Positions 51,510-63,799 are shown, counted from the first letter of the stretch. The stretch: 64,000 nt of DNA from Planctomycetota bacterium (GCA_020638655.1 JACKIC010000007.1:124001-188000), one strand, 5' to 3'. A program made the numbers and translations. The notes: a model not told the origin generated them from the sequence alone.

Positions 51510-52820
51510 ATGAAGCAGCACCCGGCGCGACTGATCGCCAAGAAGCGCGACGGCGGCGAGCTGTCGGCCGAAGAGATCCGCGACCTGATCGGCGGCGTGG
51601 TCGACGGCTCGCTGGGCGACGCGCAGCTCGGCGCGTGGCTGATGGCGGTGTGCTGCCGCGGCATGACCGCGGCCGAGACCGCGGCGTTGACCCTGGCGAT
51701 GCGCGACTCGGGCCGGGTGCTGCGGCACGACCACGTGACGCGGCCCAAGATCGACAAACACAGCACCGGCGGCGTCGGCGACAAGGTCAGCCTGCTGCTC
51801 GCGCCGCTCGTCGCCGCTGCGGGCGTGGCGGTGCCGATGGTCAGCGGTCGGGGCCTCGGCCACACCGGCGGCACCCTCGACAAGCTGGCCAGCCTGCCGG
51901 GCTACCGTACCGACCTGTCGGCCGAGCGTTTCGCCGAAGTGCTCGCGCAGTGCGGCTACGCGATGGCGGCGCCCAGCGCCGAGATCGCGCCGGCCGACGC
52001 GCGCATGTACGCCACGCGCGACATCAGCGGCACCGTCGAGAGCGTGCCGCTGATCACCAGTTCGATCCTGAGCAAGAAGCTCGCCGAGGGCATCGACGGC
52101 CTGGTCATGGACGTCAAGTGCGGTCGCGCCGCGTTCATGCCGCCGGTCGAACGCGCGACCGAGCTCATGGAGAGCCTGGTCGCGGTGGGGCAGGCCGCCG
52201 GCATCCGCATGGCCGCGTTGTTGACCGACATGGACCATCCGCTCGGGCTGGCGCTCGGCAACGCGCTCGAGGTGCGTGAAGTGCTGCGCGCGCTCGATGG
52301 CGACTGTCCCGCGGATCTGCGTGAGGTGACCCTGGCGCTCGGCGTCGAGATGCTGCAGCTCGCCGGCCTCGAAGCCGACGCGGCGAAGGCGCGCACCCGG
52401 CTCGAGCAGCTGTGGCGCGACGGCAGCCTGCGCCGCGTGTTCACCCAGAACCTGCGTCTGCAGGGCGGGGACCCGCGCGTGCTCGACGACCACGGACTGC
52501 TCGGCGCCGCGCCGCACGTCGTATCCATACCGGCGCCGCGTGCCGGGTTCGTCGCCGATGTCGATCCGCTCGAGCTCGGCCGGGTCGTCGTCGACCTCGG
52601 CGGCGGGCGCCGGCAACCAGCCGACGCCGTCGACCCCGCGGTGGGCGTGGTGCTGCGCAAGGTGCTCGGCGACCGCGTCGAGGCCGACGAACCGCTCGCC
52701 CTCGTGCACGCCCGTTCCGCCGCCGCCGCCGAAGCCGCCGCGCGGCGCGTTCTCACCGCCATGCCCGTCGGCGATGCACCGGCCGCGCGCCGCCCCCTCG
52801 TGCTCGCCCGCCGCGGGTAG
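51510..52820 (+). CDS. deoA: Thymidine/pyrimidine-nucleoside phosphorylase
   Basis: The enzyme splits (deoxy)thymidine or (deoxy)uridine with phosphate into base and (deoxy)ribose 1-phosphate. The phosphate-binding signature KHSTGGVGDKVSL (83-95) is complete, and LAPLVAAAGVAVPMVSGRGLGHTGGTLDKL and VMDVKCGRAAFMP are family blocks. The C-terminal domain (PRAGFVADVD ...) has the small mixed fold of the family. At 436 residues it fits deoA/pdp; pyrimidine specificity (T versus U) cannot be told. It follows the half-ALDH by 13 nt, giving a nucleoside-catabolic operon whose product (deoxyribose phosphate after mutase action) would feed DeoC. Confidence 0.9.
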   Translation: MKQHPARLIAKKRDGGELSAEEIRDLIGGVVDGSLGDAQLGAWLMAVCCRGMTAAETAALTLAMRDSGRVLRHDHVTRPKIDKHSTGGVGDKVSLLLAPLVAAAGVAVPMVSGRGLGHTGGTLDKLASLPGYRTDLSAERFAEVLAQCGYAMAAPSAEIAPADARMYATRDISGTVESVPLITSSILSKKLAEGIDGLVMDVKCGRAAFMPPVERATELMESLVAVGQAAGIRMAALLTDMDHPLGLALGNALEVREVLRALDGDCPADLREVTLALGVEMLQLAGLEADAAKARTRLEQLWRDGSLRRVFTQNLRLQGGDPRVLDDHGLLGAAPHVVSIPAPRAGFVADVDPLELGRVVVDLGGGRRQPADAVDPAVGVVLRKVLGDRVEADEPLALVHARSAAAAEAAARRVLTAMPVGDAPAARRPLVLARRG

Positions 52821-52826
52821 GTACCC

Positions 52827-53861
52827 CTACCAGTAGCGCTGCATGCCGTCGGGCGGGGCGTAGGGGAGGTCGGGTTCGAAGTGGCGCCAGAGCAGCGCGG
52901 AGAGGTCGCGCAGCAGCACGAAGCCCTCGTTGTCGGGGCCCCAGCTGTGGTCCTGCTGGTCCTTGGTGATCACGCAGAACACGTAGGTGCCGTGCGGCGC
53001 GTCGACGAGCACGACCTCGCTGCGCGAGGCGTCGACCGCGCCCTGCTTGCTCGCGGTGTGCACCCACGGCGGGATCGCGGCGAGGGCGTGGCTGTCCCAG
53101 TAGATGCGCGTCGTGCAGCGCAGGAACTCCTCGCTGGCGGCGGGGCTGATCAACTCGCCGCGGCGCGCGCGCACGAAGAGCGTCGCCATCTCGCGCGGCG
53201 TGGTCTGACCCCACCCGAACCGCCGCCAGTCCGCCTCGCGCCCCGGCGTGCGGGAGTTGACGCGCGTCACCACGCAGTCCTGCGCGGCGAGCCAGGCGTT
53301 GATCGCGGTGCCGGTGCCGGCGAGCTCCTGGCACCACAGCGCGCCGGTGTTGTCGCTGGTCGTGATCATCAGCATCGCGACCTTGGCGAGCACGACCTTG
53401 GCGCCGTCGGCGAAGGCGCCGACGAGGTCCTCGCCGGCATACAGACGCTCCTTGGTGTAGGTGAGCTCGGCGTGGTAGTCGAGTTCGCCCTGTTCGACCT
53501 TGTCGAGCAGTGCGCCGAGGATCGGCACCTTGATCATGCTGGCGGTGGGGAACGGCTCGTCGGCCGCGATCGCGACCGTCTCGCCGCGCTGCAGGTGCTG
53601 CGCGTAGACGCCGACCGTGCCGCGGAACCCCGCGATGCGCGCCTCGACCTGCTGCTGCAGGGACGGCGCGCTCTGGCAGCCGATCGCCAGCAAGCTCAGC
53701 AGGCAGGTGCCGAGGGCGCGACGGCGTCGCCGCTCACGAGCGCGGCATGTGGGCGTCGAGCAGCCGGTGCACCGACTCGAGCAGGTCGGCGCTGCGGAAC
53801 GGCTTGTCGAGCCGGCCGTGTTTGGGTTCGGTGAAGAAATCGGGGTCGACGGGGTTGGCAT
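52827..53861 (-). CDS. Class A beta-lactamase-like serine hydrolase, probable lipoprotein
   Basis: The three serine-hydrolase motifs are seen: SMIK (S108 and K111 counted from the ATG at 53861), SDN (169-171) and TASKQG in place of KTG. A lipobox-like LLAIGC and an RRRRRALGTC n-region suggest an exported lipoprotein. The start is a problem. The only in-frame ATG (53861) lies 128 nt inside the upstream histidine-kinase gene and gives a Ser/Thr/Pro-rich leader that is plainly out-of-frame kinase. No ATG, GTG or TTG sits between the kinase stop (53734) and the lipobox; a TTG at 53693 falls inside the signal peptide. Translational coupling with a rare start, or an indel, are possible. Antibiotic hydrolysis is not implied. 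Confidence 0.7.
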   Translation of the reverse strand: MPTPSTPISSPNPNTAGSTSRSAAPTCSSRCTGCSTPTCRARERRRRRALGTCLLSLLAIGCQSAPSLQQQVEARIAGFRGTVGVYAQHLQRGETVAIAADEPFPTASMIKVPILGALLDKVEQGELDYHAELTYTKERLYAGEDLVGAFADGAKVVLAKVAMLMITTSDNTGALWCQELAGTGTAINAWLAAQDCVVTRVNSRTPGREADWRRFGWGQTTPREMATLFVRARRGELISPAASEEFLRCTTRIYWDSHALAAIPPWVHTASKQGAVDASRSEVVLVDAPHGTYVFCVITKDQQDHSWGPDNEGFVLLRDLSALLWRHFEPDLPYAPPDGMQRYW

Positions 53862-55560
53862 ACGAACCGCTGCAGACGAGGCACGAGAGGTCCGGCAGCA
53901 GCAGCCGCGCGTGCCGGTAGACCTCGATGCCGTTGTGTTCGGTGAGGTTGACGTCGGTCACCAGCAGGTCGGCGCGGGCGCGATCCTGCCGGCACCACTC
54001 GAGCAGGTCCCGGCCCATGGCGAACTCGTGCACCTCGTGGCCGGCGTTGCGCAACACGTTGGCGACGATCTTGCGCACCTTGTCGTCGTCCTCGAGCACC
54101 AGGATCGTGGCCGGCGAGCGCTGCTCCGCCGAGGCGGCCGCGGCACGGGGCGCCGACTGCCGTGGTGCCGCCTGCTGTGGAGTCGGAGCGGCCGCCTTCG
54201 CGGTGCGTTCGTGGGTCGGCAGGCGGACCTCGAAGGTCGTGCCCTTGCCGATCGTCGACACCACGGTGACCTTGCCGCCGTGTTGCTTGACGATGCCGTG
54301 CACGACGGCGAGGCCCAGGCCCGTGCCCTTGCGGCGATCCTTGGTGGTGAAGAACGGCTCGAAGATGCGCGGGCGCACCGCCTCGGGGATGCCGTGGCCC
54401 TGGTCGGTGACGCGCAGCACGACGCGGCTGTTGGCCGGGTCGTCGTCGTCGATCTCCCGCGCGGTCGAGACCGTGATCACGCCGCCGGCCGGCATCGCGT
54501 CGCGCGCGTTGGTGCACAGGTTGATCAGCACCTGGTCGAGGTCCGAACCGCAGCTGCGCACCGTGCCGCAGCCGCCCGGCTCGAAGTGCAGGTGCACGTC
54601 GGGGGGCAGCATCTTGCGGATCAGGCGCAGCGAGCTCTGCACGGCCGCGTCGAGATCGAGCGGTTCGAGCTGGTTGGCCTGTTGGCTGCCGAACACGAGC
54701 AGGTTGCGCGCCAGCTTGGTGGCCCGGTCGCCGGCCTGTTCGATCTCGCGCGCCGCCTCCTTGGCCTCCTCGTCGCCGACCTTGGCGATCCAGCTGGCGT
54801 TGTTCTGGATCACGACCAGCAGGTTGTTGAGGTCGTGCGCGACCCCGCCCGCCAGCCGGCCCAGCGCCTCGAACTTCTGCGCCTGTTGCAGGTCGGCCTG
54901 CAGGCGCGCGTGCTGCGCCGCGGACTCGAGCTGCAGGCGGGTCTGTTCGGTGGTCTGCGCGAGCAGCTGGTCACCGCGCCGCATGGCCTCGCCGAGCCGC
55001 CGCAGCATCGTCGCCACGAACAGGATCGCGCTCATGCTCAGGGCGAAGTAGATGATGCCGACGCGCACCCAGTTGCCGGCGACCGTCTGATCGTAGGCCG
55101 AGTGATCGAACACGATCGCGCCGGTGACGTGGGCGTACCCGGCCGCCGCGTAACCCGCGCCGAACAGCGCCAGGGTCAGGGTCGCGGCGCGCACGCCCAG
55201 GCAACTCGCGATCATCACGGCGCCGCTGGTCATGCCGACGAACACGTTGGCGGGCAGGAAGCCGTGCAGGAACACGTAGGCCGTCGTCGTGCCGACGATC
55301 GTGGTGGCGACCAGCCAGGCCCGCGTGCGCCAGCCCACCTTGGGCGCGAACGCGCCCAGGGCCACCAGCACCGTCGCCGCGGCGACGACCGCGAGGCGGC
55401 TGCCGTCGGACCAGTTCCGCTCGCGCAGCATCATCACCCCGAGCCCCGTGGCGCAGACGGCCAGGAGCACGCGCACCATGCGCTCGAACATCTGCCGCTG
55501 ACACTCGGCGAGTGAAGAGGTGCCAGGTTCGGGTGGCGCGGAGGGCGAGGTCGAACTCAC
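53734..55560 (-). CDS. Hybrid sensor histidine kinase/response regulator
   Basis: The 608-residue protein starts at GTG. It has about five membrane helices (30-185: VLLAVCATGLGVMML to VGIIYFALSMSAILFVATML), then a helical linker, the dimerisation/phosphoacceptor box GGVAHDLNNLL with H242, the N-box NARDAMPAGG, G-boxes DQGHGIPE and GTGLGLAVVHGI, and a C-terminal receiver (ILVLEDDDKVRK, D537 in LLVTDVNLT, and LDKPF). All residues needed for phosphorelay are present. The membrane part is a compact sensor without a periplasmic domain. It is upstream of the beta-lactamase-like gene and downstream of aconitase, 57 nt away, same strand. Confidence 0.9.
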   Translation of the reverse strand: MSSTSPSAPPEPGTSSLAECQRQMFERMVRVLLAVCATGLGVMMLRERNWSDGSRLAVVAAATVLVALGAFAPKVGWRTRAWLVATTIVGTTTAYVFLHGFLPANVFVGMTSGAVMIASCLGVRAATLTLALFGAGYAAAGYAHVTGAIVFDHSAYDQTVAGNWVRVGIIYFALSMSAILFVATMLRRLGEAMRRGDQLLAQTTEQTRLQLESAAQHARLQADLQQAQKFEALGRLAGGVAHDLNNLLVVIQNNASWIAKVGDEEAKEAAREIEQAGDRATKLARNLLVFGSQQANQLEPLDLDAAVQSSLRLIRKMLPPDVHLHFEPGGCGTVRSCGSDLDQVLINLCTNARDAMPAGGVITVSTAREIDDDDPANSRVVLRVTDQGHGIPEAVRPRIFEPFFTTKDRRKGTGLGLAVVHGIVKQHGGKVTVVSTIGKGTTFEVRLPTHERTAKAAAPTPQQAAPRQSAPRAAAASAEQRSPATILVLEDDDKVRKIVANVLRNAGHEVHEFAMGRDLLEWCRQDRARADLLVTDVNLTEHNGIEVYRHARLLLPDLSCLVCSGSYANPVDPDFFTEPKHGRLDKPFRSADLLESVHRLLDAHMPRS

Positions 55561-55617
55561 GGCGCGGATTGGACCAAGCCCATCGGGCCCGGTCCAGGTC
55601 GGTCGCGGCGCGTCGCG

Positions 55618-58458
<2,841 letters not shown>

Positions 58459-58503
58459 TTCAGGTGGTGGTGGGCCCGCAGCGGCTGGCTGTGGCGGGCA
58501 AAG

Positions 58504-58532
58504 GTTCTATCCGCGCGGCTCCCGGGTCGCAA
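58504..58532 (-). promoter_or_regulatory. Putative sigma-70-type promoter of acnA
   Basis: On the minus strand TTGCGA (58532-58527) and TAGAAC (58509-58504) are exactly 17 bp apart, each matching four of six consensus bases. The -10 ends 45 nt before the acnA ATG, giving a leader of about 38 nt without a visible Shine-Dalgarno. Confidence 0.4.
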
Positions 58533-58592
58533 AACCGCTCCGCGGCAGGCGGGCTTCAGTTCGCGGCGCGAACTGTCGATGGCATCGGCATC

Positions 58593-59306
58593 ATGAAGAC
58601 CCCCCGCGTGGTGTTGCTGGTCTGCTCCCTCCTGCCGTTGCTCGGCGGCTGCAAGTCGACTCCCCAGGAGGTCGACCTCGCGCACAACCCGAAGATCTGC
58701 GGCGACCTGCCGTTCGTGACCCGGGCGCCCGGCGACCGCGCCGTGTTCGTGGCCCCCGTCGTCGACAGCCGCCACGGGGCGCTGCCGGCGCACGACCGCG
58801 GTTTCCCGATCTCCTACGGCCCCGACGCGGCCTGGGACCGACCCGTGCCCGACATGGTCGGCGAGCTGTTCGAGCGCGAGCTCGGCGAGAGCGGCCTGTT
58901 CTCCCAGGTCAGCAGCTCGGCGACGCCCGAGGCCGTCGTGATCCAGCCGGAGCTGGTGTCGTTCTCGATGGGCACCATGGAGAACATCCAGGGCGCGCGC
59001 ACCTTCGCCGAGGTCGCGCTCAAGCTGCGCGTGTTCGGTCCGGAAGGCGCCGCGGGCGAGCGCCCGCTGTGGTTCGAGCGCGTCTACGGCGACCGCCAGG
59101 TGACCGAGCCGCAGATCAAGCCCGCGAACATGTTCCTGCTCGCCGGCAGCACGACGATGCGCAGCCTGGCCAAGGTGTTCAGCGCGCTCGACGGCACCAA
59201 CGTCGGTCGCAGCGGCGTGCCGCTCGTGCTCGGCGAACCCGCCGCGCCGACCGGCTCGGCGGGCGAAGCGCCGGCCGAGGCCAGCGCGCGCCCCGCGGGC
59301 CGCTGA
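58593..59306 (+). CDS. Lipoprotein of unknown function
   Basis: The 237-residue product begins with a lipoprotein signal (MKTPRVVLLVCSLLPLLGGC) whose lipobox ends at C20; a KST follows, so it should be lipid-anchored, probably at the outer membrane. The body has a mixed alpha/beta pattern with VFVAPVVDSR, MVGELFERELGESGLF and EVALKLRVFGPEG, reminiscent of proteins that assemble as rings in trans-envelope export, but no family is certain. The C-terminus is Ala/Pro-rich (PAAPTGSAGEAPAEA). It diverges from acnA (134 bp) and converges with the next gene (19 bp). Confidence 0.65.
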   Translation: MKTPRVVLLVCSLLPLLGGCKSTPQEVDLAHNPKICGDLPFVTRAPGDRAVFVAPVVDSRHGALPAHDRGFPISYGPDAAWDRPVPDMVGELFERELGESGLFSQVSSSATPEAVVIQPELVSFSMGTMENIQGARTFAEVALKLRVFGPEGAAGERPLWFERVYGDRQVTEPQIKPANMFLLAGSTTMRSLAKVFSALDGTNVGRSGVPLVLGEPAAPTGSAGEAPAEASARPAGR

Positions 59307-59325
59307 AGCTCGCCGGGCGCCGCGG

Positions 59326-60558
59326 CTACTCTTTCTTGCCGCCGCGCCCGCGCCGGACCTTGAACACGACCTCCTGGTCGGTGCCCGCCTCGATCACCAG
59401 GTCGTAGGCGCTCGGGCCGACGGAGTTCCAGCCCGCGTGGCTGCTGCGCAGGTAGATGTGCACCTTGCCGGGCGGCGCGCGCAGCGCGAACTTGCCGTCG
59501 CTGCCGATGCGCGCGACCTCGCAGCCGCCGCCCGTGCGCGGCCGCGCCGGCCCGTACATGGCGACGTCGCCGCTGGCCCCGGGCTGCACGGGCTCGCCGG
59601 TGTCGGCGTCGACGACCACGCCCGTGATGCGCTGGCCACTCACCAGCACCAGGTCCGCGAGCTCGTCGGTCTGCGCCTCGGTGGCCTGCTGTCCGGCGAG
59701 CGCGACGACCGTCAGGTTCTCGGCCTGCGCCCAGATGTTGTAGTAACCCTCGGGCAGCGTATCGAGCGCGTAGCGCCCGTTCTCGTCGGTGCGTGCGGTC
59801 GCGAACGTGTAGGTCGAGCCGCCGACGCTCTGCGCGCAGACCTTGACGCGCGCGGCCGGGCCGCCGGTCTCGAGCATCACCTTGCCGTGCAGTGTCGCCG
59901 CGCGCGGGAGCTCGAAGTCGAACGACTCGTCGTGCGGCTGCTCGAGCCGCGCGCGCACGTGGCCCGGATGCTCGCACCGCAGCTCGTAGTTCCAGCCCGG
60001 TGGCAACCCGGCGAGCGTGAAGCTGCCGTCGCCGGTGCTCGTGGCGAGCCACGGCGGCATCGGCTCGGCGAAGAACACGCGTTCGCCGAACTGCTCGCCG
60101 GCGATCTCGCGCGTCACGCCGGCCAGATGCACACGCGCACCGCTGAGCGCGTGTCCCGCAGCGTCCTTCACGGTGCCGTGGACGGCGACCCCCTTGCCCA
60201 GCGCGAGCTGCAGCGGCTGGGCCGCCGCGTCGTCCTTGCGCAGCTGCAGCAGCGCGACCCGGTCGCCCTGCCGCGCGACGAGCACATAGAACGAGTAGCC
60301 CCAGTCGTGGCCGTGCAGCCACGGCACCTCGGGGAACGTGAACGTGCCGCCGACGTCGGCGCGCGTGTCGGCGACGAGCTGCGCGCCCTCGCTGCGGTAG
60401 TCGTGCAGCCACAGGGAGACGCGCGCCGGGCTGTCCACGGCCTGGTCGAGGCCCGTGCACGTTCCGGTGATGGTCGCCTTGGGTGGGGCGTCGGGCTGTT
60501 GGCCGGCGAGCGGGGCGGCGGGCAGCAGCGAGAGCAGCAGGGTGAGCGCGCGCAGCAT
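59326..60558 (-). CDS. Secreted CarboxypepD_reg-like protein
   Basis: The 410-residue protein has a signal peptide (LRALTLLLSLLPAAPLAGQ) and four beta-sandwich repeats of carboxypeptidase regulatory-like type: VHGTVKDAAGHALSGARV, GDGSFTLAGLPPGWNYELR, DENGRYALDTLPEGYYNIW and GVVVDADTGEPVQPGA. The C-terminus is basic (RRGRGGKKE). It lacks a membrane anchor, unlike the genes at 11098, 30523 and 60728, so it is probably free in the periplasm or secreted. Function unknown. It is the divergent neighbour of the 1023-residue paralogue (169 bp between starts). Confidence 0.65.
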   Translation of the reverse strand: MLRALTLLLSLLPAAPLAGQQPDAPPKATITGTCTGLDQAVDSPARVSLWLHDYRSEGAQLVADTRADVGGTFTFPEVPWLHGHDWGYSFYVLVARQGDRVALLQLRKDDAAAQPLQLALGKGVAVHGTVKDAAGHALSGARVHLAGVTREIAGEQFGERVFFAEPMPPWLATSTGDGSFTLAGLPPGWNYELRCEHPGHVRARLEQPHDESFDFELPRAATLHGKVMLETGGPAARVKVCAQSVGGSTYTFATARTDENGRYALDTLPEGYYNIWAQAENLTVVALAGQQATEAQTDELADLVLVSGQRITGVVVDADTGEPVQPGASGDVAMYGPARPRTGGGCEVARIGSDGKFALRAPPGKVHIYLRSSHAGWNSVGPSAYDLVIEAGTDQEVVFKVRRGRGGKKE

Positions 60559-60727
60559 CGGCGCGAGGATAGCGGCTCGCGCAGGTTTCGGCCCGGCGGC
60601 GACAGCTGTTGCGGAACTTCGGCAACAATGGCGTCCCCGCGCGCCGGGGTGTCACCGATGATGCCCGACCCCGGCCGCGGCGATTCTCTGCGCCGCGCCC
60701 ACTCGACTGCCTGCGAGCCCGACTGCC

Positions 60728-63700
60728 ATGCAAGCCAACCGCGTCCTCGGCCTGTTCGCCCTGCTGATCCTCCTGGCCGGCGCCGCGATCGGCGCCAGCC
60801 TCTACTTCGGCCACACCGCCGTGGTCGTCTCGCCCGACGCGGCGACCGGCGGCCACGACGGCGCCGCGCCCGAATCGGGCGCGGTCTCGGCGACCGGGGC
60901 GGTCGAGCAGGCCGGCGGCGACAGCGCGGTGCGCGAGGCGGTGACCGCGGCGGGCGCCGCCGACGGGGCGCCGGCGCTCGTCGGCCAGGTCGTCGGTGAG
61001 GACGGCCAGCCGCTCGCGGACGCCGAGGTGCTGTGCCTGCCCGGCCAGGGGTTCGGCTTCGACGTGCCGACCTTCGATCCGAGCGCCGAGGACAGCTTCG
61101 ACCCGCAGGCCATGGCCGAGCGCGAGCGCGCCCGGCAGCAGCAGCAGGTCGGCGTGCGCACCGACGCCGAGGGACGCTTCCGGCTCGCGGCGCCGGGCAC
61201 GGCCGGGCGCCTCTCGGTGCGCGTCATGGCGCGCGGCTACCAGGCGCTGCAGCGGCAGACGGCGCGGCCCCAGACCGCCGACGTCGACCTCGGTGTGCTG
61301 ACGGTGCAGCTGGGCGCGGTGGTGTCGGGCCGCGTGCTCGACCCGCGCGGCAACCCGATCGCCTCGGCGCGCGTGGTGCGCATGCAGCAGTTCGAGGCCA
61401 ACTTCGGCAACTTCGACGTGCAGATGCCGGGCATGGACGTCTGGGAGAACGCGCGGGGCGGTGACAGCACCGTGACCGACGAGCAGGGGCGGTTCGAGCT
61501 GCCGCATCTCGCCGCCGGCGAGTTCTCGCTGCGCGCCCGTCACCCCGATCATCCCAGCGCCCGCAGCGAAGCGCTCAACGTACCCAAGGGCCGCAGCGTC
61601 GAGGGCGTGCTGATCACGATGCAGCCCGGCGCCGACATCCGCGGCGTGGTGCTCAACATCCCCGAGGGCGTCGAGAACGTGCGCGTGATGGCTTCGGCCC
61701 GGCGCGACCCGCAGGGCAACGGCAACCAGGCTGGCATCGGCGTGTTCAACGTGCTCGGCGGCGATCCCGGCGAGCTGCTCGGCGACATGGGCATGCCGTT
61801 CGGCGAGCGGCAGGTCGACCCGGACCGCGAAGGGCGGTTCGTGCTGCGCGGCCTCGAGCAGGGGCTGACCTACCGGCTGTGGGCCGTGCAGCAGGGCCGC
61901 GGCATCGTCGGCGGCGGCCAGTGCACCGAGCGACTCGAGGTGCGGTCGGGCACCAGCAACGTCGAGCTGCACTACGAGGCCGGGGTGACGGTGACCTTCA
62001 CGGTGCTCGGCAAGGGCGACGCGCCGGTCGAGCGCCTTTGGGTGCGCGATCGCCTGCGCGGCGGCAACAACGGCGGCTTCGGCGACATGATGTGGGGCGG
62101 CTTCGGCGGCGGCCGCGGCCGCGCCCAGGACTATCCGGGCGGCAAGGTGACGCTCGCCAATCTGCGTCCGAAGCAGGGGCAGAAGCTGCAGCTCGACGTC
62201 GACGCGCTCGGTTACCTCGGCTGGCAGAAGGCCGACATCGAACTGCCCGCCGTCGGCGCGCTCGATCTCGGTCCGGTGCACCTGTCGCCGACGCCGCTGC
62301 TCGAGGTCGAGGTGCTCGCGGCCGACACGGGGGCGCCGATCGAGGGGGCGCGCGTGCGGCTCTCGAGCCAGCCGCGCGAGGGCCGCGGCGGCGGGCGCAA
62401 CCCGTTCGCGGGTTGGCAAGGTGCGGGCGGCCAGGGGCCGAGCAGCGCGACCACCGACGCCGCGGGCCTCGCCGCCGTCAACGCGTCGGTCGACGACCCG
62501 GCGACGCTGCGCGTCACCGCCAAGGACTTCGCGTCGGTGCGCCTCGACCTGCCGCCGAACACCAGCGGCGCGCAGCAGATCAAGCTGCTGGTCGGCGGCA
62601 CGATCGAGGTCAGCGTGCTCGACCCGCAGCAGCAGCCCGTCGCCAACGTCACGGTCGAGCACCGCGGCGCGGACGGCGAGACCGGCGAGGCCCGCACCGA
62701 CGAGCACGGGGTCGCGCGGTTCGCGCACCAGGTGCCCGGCGAACACGAGGTGCGGCTCGCGCAGGACCGCGGGCCGATGCGTTTTGCAATGCGCATCGAG
62801 GGCATGCCGCAGGCGGGTGGCGAGGCCGCGGAGGAGCCGTGGACCCCGGTCACGGTCGCGGACAAGGCGACCGTGGCGCTGACGCTGGCCAAGGCGCCGA
62901 CCGCCAAGGTCGAGGGCGTGGTGCGCGAGAACGGCCTGGCGCTGTCCGGCGCGCGCGTGGTCTTCGTCGAGGGGCCCGGCGCGGCCGCGGAAGGGCCCGA
63001 AGCCGCTGCGTTCGGCATGGTGCAGGGCATGATGGAGCAGTTCGGGCAGGGCGGCAGCAAGTCGGCGCGCAGCGGCGACGACGGCACGTTCAAGCTCGCG
63101 GAGCTGCCCGCCGGCCAGCACCGGCTGCGCATCACCCACAAGGACCGCGCGATGCCGACCGAGATCCCGGTCGTGCTGCGCGAGGGCGACAACCGCGTCG
63201 ACGTCGAGCTCGACATGACCTCGGTGCGCGGCGTGGTGCGCGACCCCGACGGCAACCCGGTCAGCGGCGCGCGCGTGGGCGCCAAGGTCGTGAGCGGTGA
63301 CGACCAGCCCGACGTCGGCGTGATCGTCGAGAGCATGGCGCCGGGTCTCAATCTCGGCGGCGGCGGCGGCACCCAGCGCACCGACGCCAACGGCGAGTTC
63401 GAGCTGCGCGGCGTCGAGCCCGGCGCGACGCTGCAGGTGCGTGCCGCGGCCCGCGGCTTCGCGCCGGCCGTGGTCACGACCTCGGTGGCGCGCGGCGAGA
63501 GCAAGGTCGGCGTCGACCTGCGGCTGGGCGCCGCCGGCAAGATCGCGGTCACGGTCGCCGGCACCCCGGGACCGTTCTCGATGGTGCAGGCGCGGCGCGT
63601 CGGCAAGGACGGCCCCGAAGGGCAGCCGTCGGTGCAGATGCTGCGCCGCGGCAAGGGCACGATCAGCGACCTCGAGCCGGGCCTCTACGAGGTCGAGTAT

Positions 63701-63799
63701 CGCAGCGCGCAGGACCTGAACCCGCAGAACGGCCTGGACGGCGGCCAGAGGAAGCGCGTCGAGGTCGTCGCCGGCGAGACGGCCACCGTCGAGTTTTGA
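60728..63799 (+). CDS. Large membrane-anchored CarboxypepD_reg-like protein
   Basis: The 1023-residue protein has one N-terminal membrane span (VLGLFALLILLAGAAIGASL), an acidic Ala/Gly linker, and about nine beta-sandwich repeats. Several show the core CarboxypepD_reg pattern: GQVVGEDGQPLADAEVLC, GRVLDPRGNPIASARVV and VVRDPDGNPVSGARVGAK. Gly-rich loops such as GGNNGGFGDMMWGGFGGG interrupt two repeats. The N-in/C-out topology puts nearly the whole protein in the periplasm, where it may form a scaffold. No catalytic residues are seen. It shares its architecture, without the sigma domain, with the fusion at 33925. Confidence 0.65.
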   Translation: MQANRVLGLFALLILLAGAAIGASLYFGHTAVVVSPDAATGGHDGAAPESGAVSATGAVEQAGGDSAVREAVTAAGAADGAPALVGQVVGEDGQPLADAEVLCLPGQGFGFDVPTFDPSAEDSFDPQAMAERERARQQQQVGVRTDAEGRFRLAAPGTAGRLSVRVMARGYQALQRQTARPQTADVDLGVLTVQLGAVVSGRVLDPRGNPIASARVVRMQQFEANFGNFDVQMPGMDVWENARGGDSTVTDEQGRFELPHLAAGEFSLRARHPDHPSARSEALNVPKGRSVEGVLITMQPGADIRGVVLNIPEGVENVRVMASARRDPQGNGNQAGIGVFNVLGGDPGELLGDMGMPFGERQVDPDREGRFVLRGLEQGLTYRLWAVQQGRGIVGGGQCTERLEVRSGTSNVELHYEAGVTVTFTVLGKGDAPVERLWVRDRLRGGNNGGFGDMMWGGFGGGRGRAQDYPGGKVTLANLRPKQGQKLQLDVDALGYLGWQKADIELPAVGALDLGPVHLSPTPLLEVEVLAADTGAPIEGARVRLSSQPREGRGGGRNPFAGWQGAGGQGPSSATTDAAGLAAVNASVDDPATLRVTAKDFASVRLDLPPNTSGAQQIKLLVGGTIEVSVLDPQQQPVANVTVEHRGADGETGEARTDEHGVARFAHQVPGEHEVRLAQDRGPMRFAMRIEGMPQAGGEAAEEPWTPVTVADKATVALTLAKAPTAKVEGVVRENGLALSGARVVFVEGPGAAAEGPEAAAFGMVQGMMEQFGQGGSKSARSGDDGTFKLAELPAGQHRLRITHKDRAMPTEIPVVLREGDNRVDVELDMTSVRGVVRDPDGNPVSGARVGAKVVSGDDQPDVGVIVESMAPGLNLGGGGGTQRTDANGEFELRGVEPGATLQVRAAARGFAPAVVTTSVARGESKVGVDLRLGAAGKIAVTVAGTPGPFSMVQARRVGKDGPEGQPSVQMLRRGKGTISDLEPGLYEVEYRSAQDLNPQNGLDGGQRKRVEVVAGETATVEF

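Noticed and set aside
52816..52831. A 6-bp hairpin (GGTAGG/CCTACC) at the deoA stop codon
   Set aside because: Too short and without a U-tract; probably chance, so not called a terminator.
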